DNA of 61,419 nt from NCBI GenBank assembly GCA_905250885.1, contig CAJNOQ010000230.1:1-61419 (forward strand). Reading direction: 5' to 3'. How positions within the stretch are numbered: position 1 is the first letter of the stretch; each line of letters starts with the position of its first letter. Source of the DNA: Didymodactylos carnosus (lineage: Eukaryota > Rotifera > Eurotatoria > Philodinida > Philodinidae). A program made the position numbers and the translations under genes. Below, piece by piece: positions 35,501-48,700 of the stretch. Below the pieces are notes generated by a model, which was not told where the DNA came from, ran no database searches, and saw only the letters and a list, made by a program, of their open reading frames with translations.

Positions 35501-36062
35501 ATCACAATAGCATCTACAAAAACGTCAATGTATTATCCTTTGTGGTTTACCTTATATTAGTTTCAACACAAATATGGTAGTAACCTTTAGATTTATTTTC
35601 TTTTTAAAAACAAAAGTCAGGTAGTAATCGTCCAACGCAAAAGTCATGGGGTTCATGTGAAACTAACTCTTCCTACGATTTATGAAATCACTTTCAAACA
35701 ACAGTTCAATAAGTTATACATTCGCATTTGAATATTTTTGAAACTACAAAACGATTTTGGATGACAAATTTATAAAAATGATGATAAAATTCTTATATAA
35801 CAGAAAACACTAATATATTCAAGTTATCCTAGACATCTTTACTTACATTTGAAAAAAATATCTTTATGAACGTTAACTTTTTACAACTGTTTCATTCAAT
35901 TTTATTCTTCTATTTATAAAAGAAAAAGAACAGTTGGTTACTAATAAAGAGAATTCACACGTCAAATAACTAATTAGAAACAACAAATAACAACAACATA
36001 AAGTAGATGGAAAACAAACTAAATGTACATGAGAAAATCGAACAATAGAGAATTAACACAAG
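35501..36062. other. Spacer between MANEA and the SUMO protease gene
   Basis: About 560 bp that must hold the MANEA promoter/5' UTR and the 3' end of the downstream minus-strand protease gene. AT-rich, no ORF of note. Confidence 0.5.
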
Positions 36063-39000
36063 TTAATACAATAGTTTTTTTGATATTATCTCATAGATCA
36101 TTTGAAGTCGAAATTGTGGCATATTATCTTGAATAAAATCAATGGGCCATTCTCGGGCAATATATTTTGAAAATTGACAACAAAATACTCCACAATCTGA
36201 ACCATTTCGTTGTGCTGGAATTGCTGTCATTTGTTGCCATTTCCATGTTGATGGTATTTGTTTCTGAAGTTTTGATGTATATTCAAGTGCCACAAATGAA
36301 TGTAATAAGGCCAAACACAATTCATTTGAACCTCCTAGTGAATCATAATATTGAATACGTTCTTGATTAATATCGATTGTCTAAAATAACAAAAAAATAA
36401 CTGATTATATACCATCGGATTATCAAATTCTCAAAAGTAATCTAGCAATGTATATCTTTCACGTTAGACCTTTCACTCATGATAAAACAAATCTTTTCTC
36501 TACTTATTCTTCTTTTACATACAATGATCTTTCGTGTCTATTATAAAATGTTCTATTCTCAGCAATTTCAAACTTTAAAAATCAAAAAAGACAAACATAC
36601 AGCCAATGCCCAATGATTAGTTAAATGTATTGGAATTAGAATAATATCATATGTAAATATGTTGATTTTTCGAGTCCATCTTGCCATTTTTTCCGCTCCT
36701 TCTTTTGATAATTTTTCGTAGAAGAATGTGCTGAAATAATGCATTCGTGGATACGAATTCACTCCACTTTCACCACATATCATTGCCAGGTAATAATTAA
36801 CAACCTTAATGGCAAAAAAAAGATAATTTAATATTGAAAACAAGTAATAAGTTCATAAAATATAACATACTTCATCGTTAAGCCATGTTAAACCAATCAA
36901 TGTTTTCAAATCACGACGTGTGATTGTCTGATCATATTTTTTACCAAGATTTTCATTATCTGGACCCATGAGAGCAGTTTGTGCTATATGAGTTTGCTCT
37001 TCAGTTAATGCTAAATTAAAGAATCAACTATTAACTGAATATAATAATTTAAACTTGAACAAATAAAATTCACTTACCAAATAGTCGACGTTGTCTCCAA
37101 CTCGGTTGTGATGCAGAAAGTGATGTAGATGATTCGACGGGTTGTTCAATTTTTACATTGTGAAAACCATTTGTAGCTTTATTCTTCTATAAAATAAAAA
37201 TGAATCTTGTTTACACATATTTACTTATTGTAGAATGCACTTTTTACTTCGATTGGTATCTGTTTCAGATTGGATATGGCAGGTGGTTGCCTTCTACAAC
37301 AAAATATGAGGACTTAATAGAAATTATGAAAAAATATAAAACAGTTTTATAATAAAATAGACAATGTACATAAGTTAATTTGAAAGTGACTAATATTTAA
37401 ATAAATAACTTGAAACTTTTGACAATTTGCGATGTTTTAGTTTGTATAGAATAATGTAATGTATACATACTTTTTCAGTGCATTCAAAACAGACGGAAAA
37501 GCTCGTATAATATCATCAAGTCTAAAATTACGTAGAAGAAAACAGAACAGATATTAATCAACGCTATAAAAAAAAATATATATTTAATTTCTTACGTTTG
37601 AAATCGGACTGGTTTTGCTTTTAAATAACCAACAATCGATACTAGAAAAACGAGAAAATTTATTGACTGGATACAAATAAAAAAAAGTTATAATAGAAAT
37701 TTATATTTAACAAAATGCAATCGAATCTTGTGTATGTTTTAGTATCATTAAATATTAAAAAATAAACATGTATTTACCTTCGGATTCAATTGTATTTGAC
37801 TGTGAACTATTCATACCATTCTCTTCGGCGGGTATCTAAAATAAATCAAAATGAGTATAATATCGAAAATAAAGAAGATTGCTTAACTTACTGTGTAACT
37901 TGAATTATTATTATTGATACCATGCGTCGATGAATGACTAAAAATAGTAAAAAGTGTGATAAAATCTGATGAAAAGTAGCACCGAACATTCTTACATTTG
38001 ATTTTGATATGAAACATTTTTCGTAAGCAATGACGGTGGTGGTATTGCATAAACTTTTTCCAATACACGATGAACAGCTTTAAAAGAAATATATAGTATA
38101 GAAAACGATAAAAACATCTGTAGAAGAACATGCATTATTTTATTAACAAAACAAAATAATGCTCACGATTAGGGCTGTAGCCGTTCACGTTGATTTGGCA
38201 AAAATTTCAACGAAAACGGCGATGGTTTTGCTGCTGACATCCTGAACTGTCAACAACATCTCATCAGTTGACGTTCGGGACTGTCAACGTAAAATATTAT
38301 GTCGTTAGATGTCGTTATATGAGAGTTCAGTATAAGTAGAGAGACACATCAGTAATCATCTTAAATACCTTCTCAGGAAGAAACATAATTGAAGGAAAGA
38401 GGCAAAAAACGGAAAAGACAGGTAAGGTTCTTAAACATTTTTGGAATACAAGAGATCTTTACTCAAATCACTCTTTTCCTGAAAACTGCGAACAATTTTT
38501 TGTGAAAATTATTCTAGAAAAGTTATTCAATCGATTTAGAGCCAATAAGTTAGAAAACACTAATCGTTTCACAAAAGCAACATCCATATTTTATTTAATT
38601 AAAATTAAATTAAATTAACATAAAATTACTCAACGTTTCGACTGTCCATACAGTCATTTTCAAGAAAACTATTGTACAAGAAAATTATTGTACAAGAAAA
38701 TAATTTTCTTGTACAATATGTTTTCTTGAAAATGACCAACCTTTTTGTGAGTATAAGATATGTCGCAATTATCTTGCAAGTTTAATAGACTGTAGAGACT
38801 GACAGTTGCTAGTTTTAATTTTGGTGCGACGTAATAAAAGTTCTTTTCATTTTACAAATAGTTTACTTGTTTAGAAACACCTGTCCGCCAACTTTTTAAA
38901 ATGACTGTCTGCCATAAAAATCTCTCGCCCTGTCCATGTCTATGGACAAATCACTGAAATCGAAGTTTATCCATAGACGAATTCATCTAATGAAGCTAAT

Positions 39001-39340
39001 TCTTTTGTCATCATACCTCTCATCTAGACAAAAGTAACTTTATTCTAAGTACATTCAAACAAATATATGATGACATGACCGAGTCTTACTTTCAATCCTT
39101 TTCTGTTGTTTATCTTGTCTTTGATCGTCGATGGCAGTAGTTCGGTATGGTCGTGTGATCTGAAATGTGAAATCAGTTATCAACAAGTAAAACTAAATAA
39201 TTACAAATTTCTCATACTTTATAATTTGTTGGTTTATTCATTAATAAATTGTATTGATTGGTAACAACAGACAAATTTGAATTGTTTTTTTCACGAAGAG
39301 GTTTTCGGTGATGGTGCGGTTGGACAGGTTTGGGCTTCAT
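36063..39340 (-). CDS. SENP1: SENP1-type sentrin/SUMO-specific protease (12 exons, 430 aa)
   Basis: Exons: 39218-39340, 39090-39159, 37996-38077, 37892-37937, 37778-37835, 37596-37641, 37471-37521, 37248-37293, 37078-37186, 36871-37010, 36601-36804, 36063-36380; phases chain to 431 codons. C48/Ulp1 cysteine protease that processes SUMO and removes it from targets, usually nuclear. The catalytic domain fills the last ~210 residues: TITRRDLKTL, LTWLNDEVVNYYL, IPIHLTNHWALA (catalytic His before Trp), YYDSLGG (Asp) and QRNGSDCGVF (Gln and nucleophile Cys). All triad residues are present. The N-terminal half is low-complexity with small exons, as in SENP1/2. The start at 39340 is tentative, because an acceptor lies 16 bp upstream with an open frame; an additional 5' exon is possible. 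Confidence 0.9.
38585..38745. repeat. Second hammerhead-like inverted repeat, in a SUMO protease intron
   Basis: An AT-rich tract is followed by CAACGTTTCGACTGTCCATA and CAGTCATTTTCAAG (38631-38665). On the minus strand this reads TTGAAAATGA, a hairpin (ACTGT..ACAGT) and CGAAACGTTGA, the same layout as the pair at 24127-24477. The end TTTTCTTGAAAATGACC at about 38720-38738 is a partial inverted copy, and a perfect inner palindrome (TTGTACAAGAAAAT and inverse) lies between. Sits in intron 38078-39089. Confidence 0.5.
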
Positions 39341-39851
39341 AGAGAAATATTCTAATCTAAAAGAATAAACATAATGCATCTAGCGATAAAGAATATGACT
39401 ATAATGTATAATCAACTGTCTATTTCTGTTGGATCTATTTCACACAATGTCACAAAAAGATAGAAAATTAAAGACAGAATTAAGTTTTTTTTTACACTTT
39501 ACAGACGTGAAGTATTTATCATAAAGTCAAAATATGTTTACTTTCGTTTTCATAGTTAATTTCATTTGTTAAATAAGAAATTAAAGTATCATTTTCATAT
39601 TGTCTATAATTTGCCTAAAATGTTTTTATATAAATACAAAAAAAACTAGCGTATCTTTCAAACAGAAAAGAAGTATAAAAAAACACACATCAGAAAACAA
39701 GACACATGATCGTACAACAAATATGTAGAAGAATAATGCAGAAAAGAACATAAATTCTATCTTAATTTAATAAGCGATAGTCGGATCAAACAGTTATAGA
39801 AGAAAAAAGATAGTTCTAAATTACTGTTATGACAAAAATCATCGTTATAAT
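39341..39851. other. Spacer between the SUMO protease and prohibitin-2
   Basis: About 510 bp of AT-rich sequence holding the protease 5' region and the prohibitin 3' end. ATGAAAACGAAA on the minus strand near 39550, followed by a GTAAAC donor-like site, could be an extra 5' exon of the protease, but the phase does not fit simply. Confidence 0.4.
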
Positions 39852-41430
39852 CTATTTTTTTCCTTTTCTCGTAAATTCTGCGGTTGCATCGTCATATTTA
39901 GAATCAGCAATATTAATCATAAGAGCTTCAGAATCCAAAAATGCACGATTACTACTCAGAGAAAGCTAAAATATAACACAAAATAGCAAACTAAAGATAG
40001 TTATATACAAATAGAAAAAGACTTACTGTTTTAGCTATATTTTGTGCAGCACGAATTTTTCTCAATTTTAAATAACCGGGATTTTGACTCAATGATTTTC
40101 CAATCTATTTTAATTTATTAAGGAGATAATTTTTAAAATATTAATTCTAATATTAGCTTAAAATTAACTTTTTTAGCATTATAAAGGATACAAGTTTAGC
40201 TGATTCAGCATCTCCTTCGGCTAAAACAATTTTTTGTTGTCGTTCTTGTTTGGCTTGTTCAACAGTAAATACAGCACGTTGAGCTTCTTGTTGAGCGACC
40301 TATTAGAAATATTTTTCAATATAAATATAAAATATAAGATCATGAAGTATGTTTAACTCACTTGTTTTGATTCAACCGCAGCTGAATATTGTGGACTAAA
40401 ACTAAGTTCTGTTATTGATACATCATCTAATAGAATATCAAAATCTTTTGCACGATCCATTAAATCAATTCGAATTAAATTTGATACTTGTTAACGTTGA
40501 GTAATCAATTGAGAAGCATTAAATTTTGCGACAACACTTTTCAATACCTAAACATTGAGAGAGAAATATTTATATTTTTAGTACGATTAAGTGGTTGGAA
40601 GGGTTTACATAGAATAAGAGATCTCATCATTTCTCTACCTCATTACAAATGGAAGGTAACACTCTTTCATCCCAATCTAGTCCTAGTGTTTGATATAATC
40701 TTGGTAATTTTCCTTGATCTGGTCTAGCTAACACACGTAATGCTAAAACAAAAGATATACTTAAATAAACACAAAAATACTGCTGATCTTTTTAAGAACA
40801 CAAACCGATTGTTATCATTTGTAAATCTAAAATAAGAGAAAATAGTCAGTAATGATATCGTATAAAAATCAAGGAGAATACGAACCTTTGCTTCCTGTGG
40901 GTGATTTAATTATACGTGGTCGAGCACGAATATCATAAATAATTGGATATTGAATCCATGGAACTCTAAAAAGAGACATAATAAACGACTAGTAGATTCA
41001 TATGTTCTAGTCTCTCTTCGTACAAAATTCATTTCGTATTTTTCGATAATTTAAGTTTTAGGATACTTTAATAGATTTATTTTGGTTCAACGTAAGAAAT
41101 TCCGTAGGATATTGGGAAAAAAATCATCTAAAACACAAATTTTACCTGAAATGTAGTCCTTCCGAATGAATTATGTTTTGATTAACACCACTAATTCGAC
41201 TAAATATAATTGCACGATGACCACCTTCAACTAAAACAAGAATGAGAAAGAATAGTACACATACACATACGATTTTAATCAAACATTAAGGTACCTGTAA
41301 ATACGGATCGATATAGTCCGTATGCAGCTGCTCCGACACCGACTAATAATTTTACACCTAATCCCAAGCCTTTAGCACCAGCCGAACCTTTCGAAAAACG
41401 ATTGGCAAAGTCGTTTAGTTTTTCAGCCAT
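39852..41430 (-). pseudogene. PHB2: Prohibitin-2 with one in-frame stop (TAA at codon 161)
   Basis: Exons: 41295-41430, 41146-41230, 40886-40965, 40806-40826, 40639-40742, 40362-40547, 40192-40299, 40027-40104, 39852-39965. Equivalent to 303 residues (human PHB2 299). Prohibitin-2 forms ring complexes with PHB1 in the inner mitochondrial membrane. Family blocks are intact: hydrophobic N-terminal anchor, [48 protein letters not shown]-type helix and [11 protein letters not shown]. Codon 161 is TAA (40491-40493, minus strand) where the family has an ordinary residue, in LITQR-stop-QVSNLI; CAA to TAA is the simplest origin. Everything else, including splice sites and a 21-nt microexon, looks functional. 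It is therefore a very young pseudogene, an inactivated allele or extra copy, or a sequencing error. Confidence 0.85.
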
Positions 41431-42236
41431 CACATGTATCTCAAATAAAATCAATAAATGAATATATCTGTATTGACTTACATTAAAATGACTCTAATAT
41501 AAACATAAACGATAATGAAAACAATTATTATGTAAAAGCAAAAAAGAAAAGATTAGTCTTGAAAATATGACAATATTTTTCGTAGTATTTTCTCTGTTAA
41601 GAGCAATTTATATCTTAAAAACATCAACATTCATTTTTCACAATGAATATCGATGTTCAGTAGTTTTGAATCATAATTAGCTCACAAGTTCTTTGCAGAC
41701 ATTATGAAATTACCAAATGTATTATCAAGAAGAAATCAACATGTACATTACAGAAAAGGTCAGTTTTCAATTCACTTCTCTAAATATATCTGTCAATTAG
41801 TCGACTAGTATGCCGAGTTAGATCATTAATAAAGCTGATGTGTTCCAGTCTATATTTAATAGAATTGTGTACGCATGCATCTACTGTTCATTCAAAGACA
41901 GTGATGTAAAAATTCTTATTTTATTTACAACAAAAGTTTGTATACATATAAATAAGACGGCGACTTAGTTCATTCTCCAATGTGTTATGTTCATTTTCCT
42001 GAGAAAATGCAACAACTTGGTACTATTCTCTTGCCTTGTATCCGTATAATACATAGTTTATACGGCTAGATTTCAAGTCGTTTGATGAGCAAATGTGATG
42101 GCCTTATCGGAATGTGAATATGGCCCATTACAAAAAAAAAGAAAAAAAAAAGTGCTTACAAAAGAAAAAAACATATTAATCATAACAAAGAACTAATTAT
42201 AGGACGAACAATGTAATTCTTTATCGAACTGTTCAT
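41431..42236. other. Spacer between prohibitin-2 and TEDC1
   Basis: About 800 bp, AT-rich, with an A-rich tract at 42131-42150. It should contain the PHB2 promoter and the TEDC1 3' untranslated region. No ORF of note. Confidence 0.5.
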
Positions 42237-44319
42237 TCAAACAACAGAATGTGGACTGTTATCAATAATCATGCCATTCTCAAATTGATTCGTTAATGCT
42301 GTTAACTGAGCTTTTTGTTGTTGTTCTTTTCGTGAAATGGAATGTTTTAATTCATTGACATGAGATGATCGATAAATAGATTCACACTCAATAGGCTTTA
42401 TGAAACGAGACTCTTCATTGCCACTAGAATTGGAACTGACATGTTTTACAGATTGTGGTTCAAATATAAGACGACGTTGAACAACTGGATTCGAATCATC
42501 ATTTAAAATCTGTGAATAAAGATGCTGCTGTTGTTGGTCAACAGATTGTGTACCCGTAGATAATAATTCACAAAATAAATTTGACACTTCATTATCGATA
42601 TTATCAACAATTGTTTCGAAATCATTCAGCAATACTTGACCATGCTAAAAATAGAGAAATTATTATTAAATTTTTGTCTCTGAATCAATAGTCTTCTTAC
42701 TTCTGATTTCCATAATAATTCTAATCGAACCAGAGCCGTATCCAAGGTATCGAGTGCAGCATTAAAACGTTGTTTTTCTGCTTGTAAACGTTTATATTCG
42801 ATACTATGAGTCGATGTTGAAGAATTTGTCGACATTTGGTCATATAAACTGGCTAATGATACAAACATTTCGTCAATATTCTCGTCATTTTCATTTGTCG
42901 TTAGTTCAGATGAAACTGGTGTAGGTGCCGTTTGATCCAAAACACTTTCCTATAAATAGAAAAACCAAGGAAAATTTTATAAACTTATTAGATAAGTTTT
43001 CACGTACCATCCATTTCCAAAATATATCTTCTTTTTGTTTCCAGAATAAAAATAATTGCAATTTTCCATTTTCATCATCAAGCAGACTCACATACTAAAA
43101 GAAAAACTATGTTGACAATATATTCATAAAATAATTCCCATATACATACATTTTCTAGAAGATCTGGATTCTGGCATAGATGTGCTTCCAATGATGATAT
43201 ATCTTTATCAGATAAACGATATCGAGAATGAATCTAAACAGAGATAATAAATACACATATTTCACTATATTACAGTTCTGATGATTGCATACCTCATGTT
43301 GTAGTTTTGTTTTTTCTATCGACAAATGATACACTCGTCGAAGACCATAGCGTAGTTTGTTATTTAAATTTATTGCCCATTTAACTTCAGAAATAATATC
43401 ATGAGCTGGAAGATTCTCATTTAATGCCATATTGGATAGTAATTCCTGCAAAAAAAACAAAAAGATGTCAAAATTGAGTGAATGTGTCAGCGTATTAAAA
43501 CAAATTTTCTCTTATATTAATTCATAAGATATTTTATAATAATCTAGTTTCATACTTGATGTAAAACAGATGTATCTTCATTCTCTAGAATATTTGACTG
43601 CGATGTTGCATTGTGAATAAATATTTCCATTAATTTTAGATGATATATTAACCAACCTACACAGACTAATAACTGTCTACTTCCATGTTTCATATCTGGT
43701 TTAATATCAAGAAAATTATCATAAGTATAACCACGTTGAAATAATTCACATTTAATTAAATGAATTACATCGGCTTAATAAAAAAAGGACTAAATTATTT
43801 GTACAACAAAATATTTTCCTCTGACATCTATCTGGACATGTCTCAGAAGAGGTAACATGATCTTAATTGTCATTATTTTATACATAATTGATTAAAAAAG
43901 ATAGATTTAAAATATGAATATGTACCTCTTTTGAGAAATTGTCGTTATATTTCTATTCTCACCTTTTGATGTTTGTGTGAATTTTTTTGATACAATATTT
44001 TCGTCTAGATACTCATGTTTAGAATAATAAAGCATTTCAAACAAAAGTCGCCATAATGGAGCAGCCTAAAAGAAATTATTAATATATACATAGATCATCA
44101 AACAGGATCGTTTCCTAGTGTAAATAAAGATAAAAATGTATGTCTTCATGATCAAATATTTTTAGAGGTGAGAAATAGTTTAGATAATATCACATTTTAG
44201 CCTACCGCTTCTGGTTGATCAAATTTGGCTAAACGAAATGTTTCTGATGATAATTTTGAAAAACCATGTTTCGACAGTATCTGACAAAAGCAGTCGATAA
44301 TCGGTCGAACCTGCGCCAT
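42237..44319 (-). CDS. TEDC1: Tubulin epsilon and delta complex protein 1 (TEDC1), 471 aa
   Basis: Exons: 44206-44319, 43963-44065, 43556-43773, 43293-43445, 43150-43233, 43008-43094, 42701-42949, 42237-42644; phases chain to 472 codons. TEDC1 works with TEDC2 and delta/epsilon tubulin to stabilise centriole triplet microtubules. The N-terminal match is clear: FRLAKFDQPEAAPLWRLLFE (residues ~29-48), then QLLVCVGWLIYHLK, resembling the vertebrate FRRAKFDRPEA..LWQLLF and ELLLALSWLL blocks. The middle region (LNNKLRYGLRRVYHL, coiled-coil segment around residues 285-340) fits the family. The C-terminal ~135 residues are Gln/Ser-rich and less conserved. It is one of three cilium/centriole genes in the window. 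Confidence 0.8.
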
Positions 44320-45728
44320 CTTAAATAAAAAATTAATAGAAAAGAATATATTCATTAGAACATGAAATTAGTCCAAAAAGAAAATATTTTTCTCATGACT
44401 TTTACCGATGATCAAATCTAACACATTTGATTAATTATTTTTTGTCTTATACAATTCCATAAAAGATTCTTAAGACTGGAAAATGGCAAATAGATGAAAT
44501 AATAACAAATAATTGTTAGAAAATACAGACTGATTTGTTTTTATTAATGAATATAGACTTTATAATTTCAAAGAAGAATAAACAAAACAATAGTGAATTA
44601 AAAACAACAACCAAAATGAAAAAAAAAAAACTTTTTTTTTTCTATTCTTATGTTCAGTTAGTTTCAGCACAAATACAGAACAGATATTTAAATCAACTTT
44701 TTTTCAACTTCATTTCTTTAACATATTCTAAAGTAGGAAAAGAAAATTAGTAATAGTACTATATACAAAACTTGAATAGTATATACATATCAATGTTTTT
44801 AGCAATCGTTGGTATTTTAGCAAACAAAAAAAGTTATAGAATATAGAAAAATGTAAACAAAGTGCGATCAGTCATCTAAAATTTTAGGTGGTGCAACTCT
44901 TCGATGTTTGAGAAGGACAGAAAATGAAAAGGAATATTTCTTTATTTTCACAATATTAAAATGAAATTTATCACACACATACTAAGTAAAGAATTGGTAT
45001 ATGTATACCGCTATTTAACCAGATATTGTAGATCGTTAATGAATAAATTCTGAAAGGATAAACGAGAAATACTACAACTCGCTACTAACCCCACTTTTAA
45101 AATTCCTGTAGATTCGAAGATTCATCTGAGACGAGAAAGAAAATGTAAAACAAAAAAAAATTAACTAGACAAGAAATTCTTGGTCGCACAAAAAGAATAC
45201 AAAAACAAAACTGCTTCTTTTTCTTATATAAAAAATGTGTAGTTTAAGAAATTGGCAATTAATCTGAAACTGTGCAGGTGTATTTATCAGATGCTAATGA
45301 TATGTTTCTTCATCGATATAAGTTAAGAAAATATAGAAACTTTGCTTAAGCTTTCGATGAAAACATTTTTTTGTTTTACTGAAACTATATCGTATACCTA
45401 TTTCTTAATGAAAAGATAATATTCTTTAAACAACTGCTCACATTATTATTATACACTAGGTGAGTCTATCTTATGTAACAAAATGCAATTGAATTCAAGA
45501 CTCAAAATAAACGAAATGGACGAAAAGACATTTTTCATTTAAAAACAACAACAAAAAACAAGCCTAGATATACACAAACGCAGTTTTTAAATTTTCAACA
45601 TAGAAATAACACAAAATAAAAATAAAAGCACAGTTGTCCACGAAAAGTACATTTAATATCGCACAACGCCAGATAGAAGAACAAACGCGTACAAAGGTTT
45701 GTTTAAAAAAAAATTCAAATTAATGGTA
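44320..45728. other. 1.4-kb spacer between TEDC1 and PHF10
   Basis: AT-rich with homopolymer runs (A10/T10 at about 44619-44641). The ORF at 44535-44750 runs through these tracts and looks spurious. The part next to 45729 is probably the PHF10 3' untranslated region. No repeat pair or gene recognised. Confidence 0.5.
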
Positions 45729-48700
45729 CTATCTCTGATTATTTGTTGTCCATGAATGTTTTGAATCAGTGTGACTACCATTCGAACTGTCATTGTTTAA
45801 AGTTAGTGAGGATGAAACAATTGTTGAAGAACAATTTAAAATTGGATTAAAAGTGTTTGACGATGTATCTTGGAATGGTATAGATGGTTGAACAAACGCG
45901 TGAGGTGGCGGAGTTGGAGCATCGTTTGTTGTAGACGAATTTGAAGAAGTATTTAACGGCGATAATGGAAATGAATGATTAGTAGACGAGTTAACACCTA
46001 ATTTCACACGACCTCGACGAGAACTACCACGACCACGACTAGTTGTTGTTGTTGTGGTAGGAGATGATGTGGCAGTAGTGATTGGTATCGGGGAGGACGA
46101 CGAAAAATTATGAGATAGACGCGTGGACGACGATGATAAACGACTAAATAAAAGAAAATAATTATAGATCAAGATAAAAATAGAAGTTGTTTTTATTCAT
46201 TAAAGTGCATATTTTCAAGTTTCAATAAATATTCTTGCATTTCTTTACCTGTTATTCGCTATCCTTCCCCGTCTGTTTTTTGTAATGGGTGACGTTGTGG
46301 ACAGAGGCGGTGGTGTAATGACTTCTCGTTTGTATATCACACAAGCTGAACACTGCCACGATCCATCAGGAATAGCTTGAAGACCCACACAGTACGTATG
46401 ATAACCACGATCACAACGATCACAAAACATCATTTGGGCCTTTGAACATAAATAAGAAGTAGAATGATTGATAGTAACAAACATTATGAGTTGAGCAATA
46501 CGAAATAGAACAATATTTAACCATTGCCATTTTCAAGAATATTTAAGAGTGCAAAACCTGCGCACCTCTATAAGAAGAAATTTGAAAGAAAATCTATTTG
46601 TATATTAGAAATACGAGGCTCGATACATGTCTTGATCCGTTATTAGTAGATATTCAGTAAAATTTTTAATTTGAAGTAGCCTCTAATTACCTCGTCATGT
46701 GGTTTATTACATGTTGAACAATTTTTACAGTCCATACATTGCCACTGATACGTCTGAATAATTTGCAACATTTCTAAGTTAATATCAAGACATTGAGGAT
46801 GAGAACGATGTAAACAAGTTGAACATGTAATAAATTGATCATCTTGTTGCTGCTGTTGTTGATTTGGTGAACGTTGTTGTTTACATATATAACAAATATT
46901 GGTCGTTGTGCTATTAGTAGATGAAGAAAAATTTTGTGTACTTTGACTATTATGACTGTTCAGAGAGTTTTGTTTATTTATCAATGTGCGAGACAATGGA
47001 CCATTTGTACAAGATGACTGTGTTTCAATAAAAACACCGTTTGAATCTAGTGAAGACTGAAGTTGTTGAGGCTGAAGAACGATAGGAGGCAGGTGTGATT
47101 GAATGGGAGCAAAAGAAGTCGGTACAGATTGTTGTTGAATCTGCATTGATGATCCTATCTCCATTTCGTCTTCATTTTCTTCGTCACTTGTAGCCTGTAA
47201 AATTGAAGATATTGCAGAAAAGAAGTAGTAGAATGCAAAATCAAATCCTACCTGATCAAAACGTTCAGATTGCACTAATGATAAGGGTTTTGGATAATAG
47301 TATAAAGCGGTATTTATCGGCATATATTTTAATTCATCAGAGGTATACCTAAACATAAATTCAGATTAATCACATGCTGTGCTAGATAGAATAATTCATT
47401 TATTTGTTTGATTTTCAAAGTACGTTCTTACTTGATGAAAGCATCATGATATTGTCCAGGTACAAGTGGTAGCGGATAAGATCCAACGTGAGTAAGATTT
47501 TGAGGTAATCGAAATTGTTTGTTAGCTGGAAAATGAATTTGCTGAAAAGGAGAAAAACTTGAGACTACCCAGTATCATATATTATCTATCGGTTATACCA
47601 TTGTTTGCAAATCAAAGCAAGCTTGTCGATCCTTTCGTCTTTCTCTTTGTATTTGTTGATTATATTCAACCGCCGAACGAATTGTATCTTGACGAACATT
47701 GGATAGTAGCTGCTTTGATGGACGATCATTTGTTATCTTAAACAAAACAAAGTTAAACATAAGATTTCCAGGTACACTTGCAAAGTTTGTAAATTGAAAC
47801 TAGCGTTATGGTTTCATTCCTTATTCATGGGATATCTGCAGATTCAAACTCACAGATTTATTGAGTTTCTCATTTTCATTTTCGTTTGTGGTCACTGTTG
47901 GAAGTATAGTTGACTGTGTTGCGGATAACGAAGACGATACATGAGACAAGGACGGAGTAGAAGTTGCGGAGGAAAGGGTTGGCGTAACAGCGGTATTTGA
48001 TGTGACAAATGATCGACGTTTATTCTGCCATACTTGATTGAATTGCTAAAGCAAATAAAAGACCCAGCTGATATCGAGGAGCTTCGTGCATTTTGAAGCA
48101 AAGTTTGAAACTATTAGTAAAAACAGGAAAAAAACAAAGGTTATCTTAACTGTTAAATTATAAAGAAACATATATACTGTTGTCAATATGATATGAACGA
48201 ATTCTAAAATTCTCATGAATTTTACGTTCATGACCACAAGAAATACTTCTGCTCAAACCTTTAATGTGCATCAGTTTGTGAGTAATGTTCTAGAAGATGA
48301 AGATTGCGTTTCACAAATGTATCTCACAAGCCTAGCATCTCACTCCAAGTCGAAATTAAAAATAGCATGAAAAAGAAAATCTGTCTCACTCGATGTTTAT
48401 CGGGATAATCAGTAGACATAACATTAAGTATTTCGTCAAGTTTCAATGCTGTTAATCCTACAAAGATACGTAAAAATAAAAAATTAAAATCATTTTCTTG
48501 TGAGGCGATGTGTTTCTTTACCAAGATCACATTGTGTTTCTGTGACGACATTTTGCGATTTTAAATATTCTCTTTCGTTTAAGTCAACAACGCGGCGACT
48601 GATATCTGAAATAATAAACATAGTTATTCAAAATAGTACACTCATTTCGATTTCCAAGAAGAAAAAACGTAGACGTACCAGGATATTTCCTTTTAAATGA

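Noticed and set aside
44535-44750. 71-codon ORF
   Set aside because: Runs through A10 and T10 homopolymers; composition is not protein-like.
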